From: Owenia fusiformis
Taxonomy: Eukaryota; Annelida; Polychaeta; Sabellida; Oweniidae
NCBI GenBank assembly: GCA_903813345.2
Contig: CAIIXF020000006.1
Location: forward strand, 2,420,001 to 2,484,000
DNA: 64,000 nt
Direction: 5' to 3'
Below, one piece after another: positions 35,801-43,600 of this stretch. Numbering within the stretch: position 1 is the stretch's first letter; the number at the start of each line of letters is the position of its first letter. Both the position numbers and the translations under genes were made by a program. The notes beneath the pieces are model-generated. The model was given only the letters and a program-made list of their open reading frames with translations, was not told the origin of the DNA and searched no databases.

Positions 35801-38800
35801 TGTCTGATGAACTAAATAAACTTGAAAGTGAAACCAAATTTTCTCCAAATTGTTTGAACCATTTTATCATATCTGAAGCAGAAGTTTTGAGGAAAATCAA
35901 TAACTTGAAAAATGGAAAGGCAAGCGGCAATGATCATATTCCCAATGAATTTTTGAAAAATGGCGGGGACTCTATAGTTTCTTCCATTTCAAAATTGTTT
36001 AACTTTTTCAAACTTATGGAAACTATCCCAGATGATTGGTACGAAGGAACCATTAACCCCATTCATAAAGATAATGATCGTAAAGAATTAGGTAATTACC
36101 GAGGCATCACAATCACGTCCAACCTGTATAAACTATATGCTAGCATTTTAGAAACGGAAATAATGACCTTCCTAGAAGAAAATAATCTGCTTGGTGACTA
36201 CCATGGTGCCTTCCGTAAAGGTAGGCGTCTGGAAGACAATATTTTCACTCTTAAAGGTATATGTAGTCTCCGTAGAGATAAAAATCAAAAGACTTATCTA
36301 GCTTTCATCGATATATCGAAAGCCTTTGACGTTATTGACCGTGAACAACTCTTTATATCTCTTTGGAAGAAAGGAATCCAGGGCAAAGCCTGGCGTGTAT
36401 TGAAAAATCTATACGCATGTGTCAAAAACAAAGTTATATTTGGTAATTTTGGTAGTGAATGTTTCGAAGTTGAATCTGGCCTAAAACAGGGATGTGTACT
36501 CTCACCTACTCTATTTACTGTAATTATGACCGATTTGATTGACAGCCTGATCGAAAATGATATGGGTATCCCTTTCAAAGATCTAACTCTACCCGCATTG
36601 CTTTTTGCAGATGACATCGTCCTCACAGCTACCAGCGAATCTGATCTCTGTAGAATGCTTGATATTACAAACGAATTTGGTAAAAAATGGGGGTTTAGTT
36701 TCAGCTCAAAAAAGTCTAAAGTTATGATCATAGGTGGAAAAGTTAACAAACATAAAGTTTGGAAGCTTGGTGAGCTCTCCCTCAATGAAGTAAAAACATA
36801 TAAGTACCTTGGCGTTTATTTTGACAAAACACTGAAAGACTCGCACCATATTAATAATATTCTTGGTTTAAAATCAAAAAAGCTCAAAGGTTATATAACC
36901 TCAACCCTCAACAAACATTGTAATATCCAACGAATTCAATTTGGTAACACCATGTATAATAACATGTTCCTTCCTTCAATATTGCATGGAGCAGGAGTCC
37001 TCCTTCCAAACACAAGCGAAATGAAGAAAAATTTAAAGTCGTATCAATACCAAGCTGGTTTATCCATTCTTAGCCTTAAGTGTTCCCCAGCTTATGAAGC
37101 CCTTGTCTGTGATATGGGCTGGCGTCCAATTGAAAAGATCTTTCAAAAACGTCAAATTGACTATTATCTAAAGAATAAAAACTCACAAACCCTAGTATCA
37201 AAGGTTTTATCTGCCCTCTTGGAATCATATTCAATAAATAAAGAATCTAATTGGAAGTATGTTTCTAACATAGCAAATATATTAGTGCACCATGGGCTCG
37301 ATAATGAATTAAATGTTAATTCTGAAGAATGGTACTCATCCTTTCTCAATATTTCCAACGAAATTACTACTAAGGAATTGTTTTCATCAATTTGCGACCG
37401 GCCATCCCTATCCCTTTATAGAAATGTTAAGAGACATGTCTTTCAAGAAGAGTACCTAAAAAACCCATTCAACTTCCAAGGAGCAAGACAAAAATTCTTA
37501 GCCAGGTCGGGTTGCTTTAAATTAGAATCAGACCTTAAAAGGTGGAATAAAAGTGATGGCTTTTGTAAATTATGCCCCTCCAATTCTTATGACTCTATGT
37601 CCCATCGCCTGTTCCTTTGCCCCGTCCTCCAGGATAAAAGAAACCTATTCATTAACAATTTAATCTGTTCATGTGACGTTGCCCTTGTAGGTGAATACTT
37701 ATCAGCGAGCCTTAATGATAAGCTACAATGGATTATTGGTGATTCACTTTACATAGGCACATGGGGGCAGGACCAAATAAATAAATTTGAGAAATGTGTT
37801 TACGAATTTTTAAAGGAAATGTATTTTTAATGATTTTAACCTATTGTATGTATGTATTTTAGTCTCTTTGGATGCACACTAAATTTTAGTAGTGCCGCTG
37901 TTGTAAAAGCGTTTTATCCTAATAAATAAATAAAAAAATAAAAAAATACTAATTTACTTATATCTAATCGTAATATGGATGAATTAGTTAGACTATTAAA
38001 CAAAGAACTGCAAACAATTAATCAATGGTTTAAAGCTAACAAACTATCTCTCAACTTAGATAAAACTAATTTCATAATTTTTACTCCAGGTAGAAATTTA
38101 ATCCATGACATAAATATACATATTGACAATGTGCCAATAAAAAGAGAAAGTAGTGTTAACTTTCTTGGAGTATTTATTGACGAAAAGTTAAATTGGAAAA
38201 AGCACATTCAGCATATTACTAATAAGATATCAAGAATAACAGGCATTCTCTATAAAGTAAGAGACATCCTTGATCATGACTCTAAACTTAAAGTATATCA
38301 TTCATTAATCCTTTCTCAAATTAACTATTGCAATATTATTTGAGGTCATGGAAAAAAGAACATACTTACACCAATACATCTTATTCAAAAGAAATGTATC
38401 AGATTGATTACAAATTCACATTTTAGAGAGCACATTGCCCCTTTATTCAAAAAAGAAAACATTTTGACAATTTTTGATATTTATCATTTAAATGTTGCTA
38501 CATTTGTATACAAATGCTTAAACATACCATCTGGCTTTCCTATATACATTTTTAAAGATTATTTTAAAATTTCCCAACATGGCCATGACACAAGATCTTA
38601 ACACCTTTTAGTCCAACCTAAATGCCGCATTAAGTTTGGTTGGGACTCACTTAAATATATTGGACCATCATATTAAAATAAACTACCTAATGAAATTAAG
38701 CACAGTGTCAGTACAGTTATATTCAAGGCAGCACTTAAACATCATATTATATCAACTTATTAATTTATTATATGTAACTCTAGCAGACTCTACCATCTCA

Positions 38801-39946
38801 CTTTTCCTGCATTCCTGCACTCCATTAAAATAATTGTATTTACAAATATTGACTTTTGATCCTTGAACTACAATATACGCTTTTGCGTCAAATTGTATAT
38901 GATTATATGTATGTAACATGTTAAAATTGGAATAAACTTAAAGTGTGCGCCAAAGTTTAATACTGCGCAGGCGCAGCATTCTCGCTAAACTATATAAAGA
39001 GATCACCGGGTACACGATTCAGAGGTAAGCAAGGAAGGCGAACAATCTTCGTCTCGTGATGATTTACCGTATAATCGTAACCAGGGAAGTTTCACCATTG
39101 AAATTGAAAATTACTATTAGATGTAGTTTGTAGATGTTATTTATGAAGCTGTTTAGTGTATGTATCAATCAAATGGCTCATTTTGGACATATAAAAAGTA
39201 TTTGTCTTTTGTTTCCCCTGGAATCGTATTCCCACACATAAATAGTGTACATTATGTAGTACATATTGAATAGCCTGGTATAGTAACACCGTGTTTATAT
39301 AATATTGAAGGGCATGCTGATTGTACACACGAGTACATGCATGCTAGAAGGCCTAATTTTATATAGCTTGCATACCTAAATAAAAAATAAATCCTTCTAA
39401 TCCCCTTATGTAAATACGGCGGTATACGTAGCCCGATTTATCGGAATCTTTAAACTTAAACTTAGGCTTAGTTTTCAAAAGGTGTAGAATTTTCCAACGT
39501 TCTTATACTATGACTTCATTATGTCAATGGTTACATTCATTATGATTTAGGTATTCATTACGTAACGAAGTTTATGTTGATGGTCATGACCCCTAATATC
39601 CTATTCAGAAAATACTGCAATATTTGTACTTTACATAGGTGAGCAAATGTGGATCAACCATATTTACAAGAAACACGCATCGGGCTGGGCCTTTCATCCA
39701 AGTTTCCAAGGGAAACAGCTTGACAACGACAAGTACCCAACACATAGTTACTATGGCGACGGAACTGAAATTGAGGATGACGTCATTCAACACATTCGGG
39801 ATATCAGTTGGAAATGTGCTGTTGGATTTCAGATGAAGAAGAGGGACGTTCTAGTTATGGACAATATGAGGGTCCAACATGCCAGGTTGAGTTTCACTGG
39901 AGAGCGGAAATTATTGGCGATTCTTGGACGTTATAAGGACCAATAG
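26843..39946 (+). CDS. TauD/TfdA-family Fe(II)/2-oxoglutarate-dependent dioxygenase, 4 exons
   Basis: Exons: 26843-27331, 27699-27890, 30545-30677, 39639-39946. All introns are GT/AG and frames join exactly (phases 0, 0, 1), giving 373 residues. An in-frame stop at 26,834-36 supports the ATG chosen. Seen: the iron-binding HxD/E pair as LHNEM (about His151, Glu153), [15 protein letters not shown] after it, and the distal half GDG...[14 protein letters not shown] (about His352) with a following basic residue for 2-oxoglutarate. The closest pattern is the clavaminate-synthase-like branch of TfdA proteins, which hydroxylate or desaturate small molecules using O2. The substrate is unknown. Introns 2 and 3 (about 2.7 and 9 kb) are swollen by a foldback element and LINEs. 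No targeting signal is obvious. Family is sure; function is not. Confidence 0.9.
28045..28440 (+). mobile_element. 5'-truncated LINE, 3' end of ORF2 and tail
   Basis: A reading from about 28,055 gives [26 protein letters not shown], then [10 protein letters not shown]. This CX2C...HX4C arrangement is the C-terminal zinc finger usual at the end of LINE ORF2. It is followed by about 250 bp of non-coding 3' sequence ending in a CCAATAAACTTAAACTTA tail. The rest of the element is missing. It lies in intron 2 of the dioxygenase gene. Confidence 0.65.
28576..30442. mobile_element. 1.87-kb foldback element with 0.8-kb inverted arms and phased GTTC-like motifs
   Basis: Left arm 28,576-29,386 and right arm 29,633-30,442 are close reverse complements; the loop is about 246 bp. 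The termini are ACCCCCCTATCACACCAAAC and its complement, flanked by TA on both sides. Inner arm ends repeat the terminus (TTTGGTGTGATAGTAGGGT), and a third copy of GTTTGGTGTGATAG sits mid-arm near 28,980, so each arm looks like two fused subunits of about 400 bp. Across the arms, short GTTC/GTCC/GTTT motifs recur roughly every 10-12 bp (e.g. 29,008-29,110). No open frame of note. It is a non-autonomous DNA element; the superfamily is unknown. Confidence 0.85.
32830..34311 (+). CDS. LINE ORF1: AT-hook, coiled coil, SGNH-hydrolase-like domain, two zinc knuckles
   Basis: From the ATG at 32,830 it encodes 493 residues. In order: a Ser/Thr-rich acidic N-terminus; a basic stretch with KPRGRPRK, an AT-hook core (about residue 110); a helical segment, [16 protein letters not shown] onward (about 140-195), likely coiled coil; an SGNH/GDSL-esterase-like region with [10 protein letters not shown], the GSND block ([10 protein letters not shown]) and the Asp/His block ([10 protein letters not shown]); and two CX2CX4HX4C knuckles ([14 protein letters not shown] near 448, [14 protein letters not shown] near 468). 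ORF1 proteins bind element RNA; esterase-type ORF1s are known from CR1/L2-like LINEs. Whether the esterase is active cannot be judged from sequence alone. Confidence 0.85.
   Translation: MAEANLGTISQLIPSESDTSFNDSDFNSSINGLSQGSSPTTTQQTLSILTPTAVSNPDLLNNDTVPKVIATNVKPTPRLRRTTRHSTASTLMTRKPKNPASKAKRPSISKPRGRPRKAQSQPDPQRSVKQKSATNTNTDDDTVVSLLRSLKASLDTTNAMLGALQTTNADLVSQLAAKTATCQALETECQSLRKQLNNRGPPSDTTSSKTLLVGSSLLRDIDETCLDTKLVDIKCISGGTISDAQKALVNNESYDKVILQIGSNDCAKVDKAKNIVDDYKLLLSGAKAISKEVSISSICPRTDDKEAQEKAQAVNAELQVLCDHTDKTTFINNDNTFILQDGTINEGFLNRDGLHLNPAGTNRLVHNMGLTKSLKSVTKPFNQYKKSRSNAPKNVPNTTPRPNSDSFANNMNNNLRARVTHNNANGQPIPKHSLANVTSAANKAKPICYKCGEASHLASTCWHPNSIRCYSCMNLGHKTHKCPYKDISTSNKY
34432..37830 (+). 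CDS. LINE ORF2: APE-type endonuclease and reverse transcriptase
   Basis: It is 1,132 residues from an ATG 120 nt after ORF1. The N-terminal endonuclease (about 1-235) shows [24 protein letters not shown] and GSDHSIITL, i.e. the conserved Glu, Asp/Asn and SDH residues. The RT domain (about 495-780) shows [34 protein letters not shown] (motif A), [13 protein letters not shown] and the catalytic FADDIVL (about 723-729). The C-terminus has a CKLC...HRLFLC zinc finger (about 1,044-1,061). No RNase H domain was seen. It carries out target-primed reverse transcription in the nucleus. All catalytic residues I can check are present. The clade is uncertain: the RT looks unlike the CR1/Jockey-like element it interrupts. 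Confidence 0.92.
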   Translation: MVSKPVVMGYNNAQHLGLSKQIQLKEILHGQEYDIFALTETFFNNRNSLAVSSENHDWLGKNRENKNGGGLGFFIHNSIKTINDNVLESKSDDYDCYWVEIEVNKKKFILGVAYFPNDGKDMKKCQDLFDELLSNVSSLNNKNVILFGDFNGKIAHFNSGKKSPNGELLDIFVDSADLSILNLSDRCSGEITWQRNSHSSTIDYVLMNDPCIQFFHKMTVHENHDVSVGSDHSIITLELSIHANEVKPKSVNIQQEKPFRWNFNESTDWTSFREMLSDKLSNWSLNDFSNVNEAWKSWKTILTEVADTTIGRSLINPKLRHFWDDELKALIKSRKDACRLHRYMSKVKSVDPNVILTLWESYLDRKNKVKDLIRERHVKNHIKTITKNSLRKSSSSRSFWRTLQMFNAKSKFPNEIIDPFNPNSTIDDPKLVSHTIGKYWANVGPKSRNPNYVKTNLSDELNKLESETKFSPNCLNHFIISEAEVLRKINNLKNGKASGNDHIPNEFLKNGGDSIVSSISKLFNFFKLMETIPDDWYEGTINPIHKDNDRKELGNYRGITITSNLYKLYASILETEIMTFLEENNLLGDYHGAFRKGRRLEDNIFTLKGICSLRRDKNQKTYLAFIDISKAFDVIDREQLFISLWKKGIQGKAWRVLKNLYACVKNKVIFGNFGSECFEVESGLKQGCVLSPTLFTVIMTDLIDSLIENDMGIPFKDLTLPALLFADDIVLTATSESDLCRMLDITNEFGKKWGFSFSSKKSKVMIIGGKVNKHKVWKLGELSLNEVKTYKYLGVYFDKTLKDSHHINNILGLKSKKLKGYITSTLNKHCNIQRIQFGNTMYNNMFLPSILHGAGVLLPNTSEMKKNLKSYQYQAGLSILSLKCSPAYEALVCDMGWRPIEKIFQKRQIDYYLKNKNSQTLVSKVLSALLESYSINKESNWKYVSNIANILVHHGLDNELNVNSEEWYSSFLNISNEITTKELFSSICDRPSLSLYRNVKRHVFQEEYLKNPFNFQGARQKFLARSGCFKLESDLKRWNKSDGFCKLCPSNSYDSMSHRLFLCPVLQDKRNLFINNLICSCDVALVGEYLSASLNDKLQWIIGDSLYIGTWGQDQINKFEKCVYEFLKEMYF

Positions 39947-40344
39947 ACCAAAACAATAATATTAATGTAAAATATAAAACATACAGCGTAGCAAAGCATT
40001 TTGATTTTTTTCTTGGTCAACCAAAACAGTGTATAACCATGCTATATTCTATAACAGAGTATGAATATTATGACCTCGACCTAGATTCATTAAATTGAAT
40101 ACCTTATCATTTTTAAGGACTCGATGGGCCATTCTGTGCATTCCCCTGCTATTTTCTTAAAGCACACGTTTCTTGAATGCTAGTTTTAACAACCTAGCAT
40201 CGCATCTACTAAAATAGCATATACGAATTTATTTGTTATATGAATCTATTTTGTCCAATTAAATCAATGCCTTGTCCTCACCAAAAACATTTTAACAGCA
40301 ATACGTGCATTTAAGTGTGCATTATCACCTTTACATGTCACAAT

Positions 40345-40350
40345 AATAAA
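40345..40350 (+). terminator. Candidate poly(A) signal of the dioxygenase gene
   Basis: AATAAA occurs about 400 nt past the dioxygenase stop (39,946). No closer canonical hexamer was noticed, although weaker variants exist (for example AATATAAAAC near 39,970). Confidence 0.35.
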
Positions 40351-40379
40351 CATGCTGATTCAAACAAGCCAGAAAGAGA

Positions 40380-40670
40380 AGAAGTATAATTGATTGTTCA
40401 ATTGAATTTTTGCAGAACAAGTCAAAAGTAAGCTTTATTTGTTTGTTGTCGTCAAAGTGGATGTATGTTGTGCTGTCAATATATCTGTTTTCACTATACA
40501 TTATTACTATTTTAAAGTAAATGTGCTAATGCATAATGAAAACAAAAATACATAAATCGCTATTACAACTCAGAAGAGAAGAAATGCATAATATAATTTA
40601 TGATTGTATTGTTAATCTAAATTTTTGGAAGTAAGTCAATAATAAGCTTTATTTGTGTCTTGTCGTTTGC
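40380..40670. repeat. Direct duplication spanning the 3' end of the ZP gene
   Basis: The block at about 40,378-40,460 (AGAGAAGAAGTATAATTGAT ... AAGTAAGCTTTATTTGTTTG) and the block at about 40,572-40,670 (AGAGAAGAAATGCATAATAT ... AATAAGCTTTATTTGTGTCT) are diverged direct copies about 190 bp apart. The second includes the last ZP codons and stop; the first would lie in the 3' UTR. Confidence 0.55.
40434..40439 (-). terminator. Candidate poly(A) signal of the ZP-domain gene
   Basis: TTTATT on the plus strand (AATAAA on the minus) lies about 200 nt beyond the ZP stop at 40,636. It belongs to the duplicated 3' block; the sister hexamer at about 40,650 overlaps the last codons and is too early to be used. 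Confidence 0.45.
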
Positions 40671-43600
40671 TGTGCATGGCAACTATCTTTTCTTTCTGAG
40701 CTGCCATCTCCCGGCTCTTGTAGCAAGTAAATATGACTGTTCCTATGGCTACTAACAACAACAAAGAGAGTATACCAACAACCGAAGCAAATGTGAGGGA
40801 TTCCATGCAAGATACCATTTTCGGTGTCTCCTGTTTATTGACTGTTGTTGGACCATTCAGTGAATTGAGAACAGAGTTTTCTGAAACATGCAAAATCAAA
40901 AGGTCAGCATCATACATGTCAAGTTCTACCACAATGAAAGAAAATATTCACAAAGAAAAGATGGCGACCTAGAATAGACATTGTATTGTATTGAATAAGA
41001 TGAGCTTCATAATTTAAAGCATATTTTACGTATTATATACTAAATCTGTTATGATAAAAGTTAATTATATCCTTTTAAATGATTTAATTTCAATGTTAAT
41101 TCACAATTGAGATTTTCATTGCTTCACTTATGATAAGACAGCTGAGAGGAAAGGTTCACAGAAAAATGGCGCGGGTGCTCTTTTAGAAAAGGCCATCAAC
41201 GTCATCTTTCAGTCAAACTTGTGTCTGACCTTTCTTCCACAACCTTCCACCATCTATAAATTTCTAACTACAAGGATGGTGTTTGAAATGAGTAAACAAA
41301 GTTCTAAAAGAACTGTTAAATGGCTAAGGTACCGTACCTCCCGAAATTTTTGGGGTGATCCTGATTCGCTGTGTCATGGTTGTTTCCTTTTGTGTACTGG
41401 TTGTCTGGCGACGTTTCCTCCCGTACCCAGGGGCAGTCACTGCCCCACTTCCGCCACTAGCGGTCCCATAGAACTTATTGCAAGATGACTAAAATACCAA
41501 TATTATTATGCATGGGAGAAATAGAAACTTCATGCCAAAAGGTAAGTCAAAGACACACACCGACACTTTTAGACCATAAACTTGAAAACCTGTGTCTCAT
41601 TTTCCAAAGATATCCTCGCCGTCTAATGGTGGGTTGTGTTTACTTACGAGGTTGGTACATGTAAGTCTCAGTTCTCACATGCAAGAACAATGATACCATT
41701 GCAATGTTCGTAAATAAAGTGAGGAATTATGATTTTGGCGGCTTTTACTTCCGAACAAAATTAAAAATCTTAAATCACTGCTCATACGTGTATGACATAC
41801 CGATGTACAAGCAGCTGTCGTTTCGCACAGTGTAAGACTGCATTGTATAAACAGATCCGACACGTCATTGAACTGGAACACCTTAAATGCGAACGTGATG
41901 TCGTTTCCTGTTTTATCAAAAGGATCGGGGACAATCACGTCTCCTGCATCTGAATCGGCACATCTGAAAGTGGTGTCAAAATAAGTGGAGGATAAGAATG
42001 ATCCCGGGTGAATGATGTAGTGGTCTTGCATCAGTGCCTTTTTACTCCCCTCTGAGTAAGAATTAAGGATCAGAAACAAACATTATGATGGATTTTCATT
42101 AGCCTTTGCATCAAGTCAAAGATCATTAATAAAATATGCAAATTAAAAGGTATTAAACATGTCCAAACCTTTTGCAGGACTAGTAGCATGTGAACTTTAG
42201 CAACTCTAACAGGTGCTTTTGTACATCAAAGTTAAATTGTATTACGGTCATGAGGTTATCTAGAATTGATTTATTTCAATATGTGTGAAGTGTTTTTCTG
42301 CAAGCGTGTAAACAGAATATGACATCAGGCTACATGATAACTCTAGTTTCATTTTAGAACAATTGAATTATAAACTAAATAATAAACATTTTCAAACATT
42401 AACCCATTTTTCTCAGTCATGTGACATTTATGTTTTCATGTACTTCTATTATCTCAGAAATGCCAAATATTTGCGATGATGTCATCGTTCTAGCGTTCAT
42501 TTGATTTTTGCTTTTGCGAATGTAAGACTATCGATTGATTATTGTAATTGCTAGGGATGTTGGGGGATGATGAATGCGTCTGCATTGGGTCACAATAAAG
42601 GATACATAGTCCCTTCAAAAGTGTATCTATCTCTCGGTCATTTCCAGTGTTAGATCCCATTAAATGGAAATCATGAAAAGAGGCTTATTGGTGAACAAAA
42701 GACAAAACAAAAGGAAACTATAGATAAAAGAAAAAGAAACTTCCAGAGTATGATAGATGATTGCATTTTTCAGTAATCCCATTCTAACACTTCTAAAATA
42801 TTAATTGATTGATATACAAATTATAGGTATGACACTTGGGACTTTTCATGATCAATTATATTTTAAATCAGACAATGTCAACGTAACTTTAAGCTGATCA
42901 ACTATTGCTACTTCCTACAGTTCTAAAAATAATATCGACGGACATCGTACGATGGATTTCTACCCACGGGCCCGCCCATACTTAAATGATTAAAAATGTG
43001 CAAAATACACATCCAATGACGAAATACTTGATTTTGAGCTCACCACAAAGTAGCCGTTTGATCTTGATGTTCATTCTCAAGTCTAAACACCTTCATTTAA
43101 TTGCTATTCTATCATTCAAATCTATTTGCAACAGAAAGATACCTACCCTGATGTAATTAATTTCTTAGAGAGGGGCGTGGTCGAGTAAGTTTCTGCAAAT
43201 GGCTGATTCTGGAGCGTGCAGTCATCAACTCGAAAGTCAAGATATTCTAAAAACAAGTATGATTGACTAGTAAAGTCATCTTTTCATTTATGCTAAATTC
43301 ATTTATATAAAATACTCTTGCAGCAAGGATGAGTAAAGTTGACATATATCAGTGGCAGATCAGGACCTAACAAGGGGTGGGGGCAGATTTCAAGTTGTAC
43401 ATAAAACCAAAAATTGGGCCCAAATTTTGAAAAAGTAAGGCCCATTTTTGATAATTTGGCCTAAAAAGGCCCAAAAAGGCCTATTTTTGAGGCCCAAAAT
43501 ATTTTTGGGCCCTAACATTTTTTGGGGCCCTTAAATTTTTCTGGGCCCACCTAGGGGGGGGGGGGGATATGTCCCCGGATCCGCCAGTGAATATGTTAGT

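Larger units (their letters stand above)
32404..37947 (+). mobile_element. Full-length non-LTR retrotransposon (LINE) with intact ORF1 and ORF2
   Basis: The element is bounded by the two halves of the older LINE. It has a leader of about 425 nt, ORF1 (32,830-34,311), a 120-nt gap, ORF2 (34,432-37,830), a short 3' UTR and an AATAAATAAATAAAAAAATA-like tail. Any target duplication is very short (AAT at most, 32,401-403 and 37,945-947). Both frames are uninterrupted, so the insertion is recent and the copy may be competent. It is in the same direction as the host dioxygenase gene, within intron 3. Confidence 0.9.
30795..38945 (+). pseudogene. Decayed CR1/Jockey-like LINE, split by a younger LINE
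   Basis: Part 1 is 30,795-32,403 and part 2 is about 37,948-38,945. Seen in order: endonuclease remnant (LMGDF, frameshift near 30,898, [11 protein letters not shown]), RT motifs [59 protein letters not shown] and LYADN (the second catalytic Asp is Asn), then after the insertion [36 protein letters not shown], and C-terminal LINE sequence to 38,830. Stops at 31,786, 32,230, 38,341 and 38,599 and a gap in the endonuclease show it is dead. Tail ends TTGGAATAAACTTAAA. It is 5'-truncated. Joining parts 1 and 2 restores the codon run across GATAAT|ACTAAT, which proves the nesting. Confidence 0.85.

Noticed and set aside
35091-36785. Minus-strand open frames of 114, 70 and 163 codons
   Set aside because: Antisense shadows of LINE ORF2, which has all the expected motifs on the plus strand.
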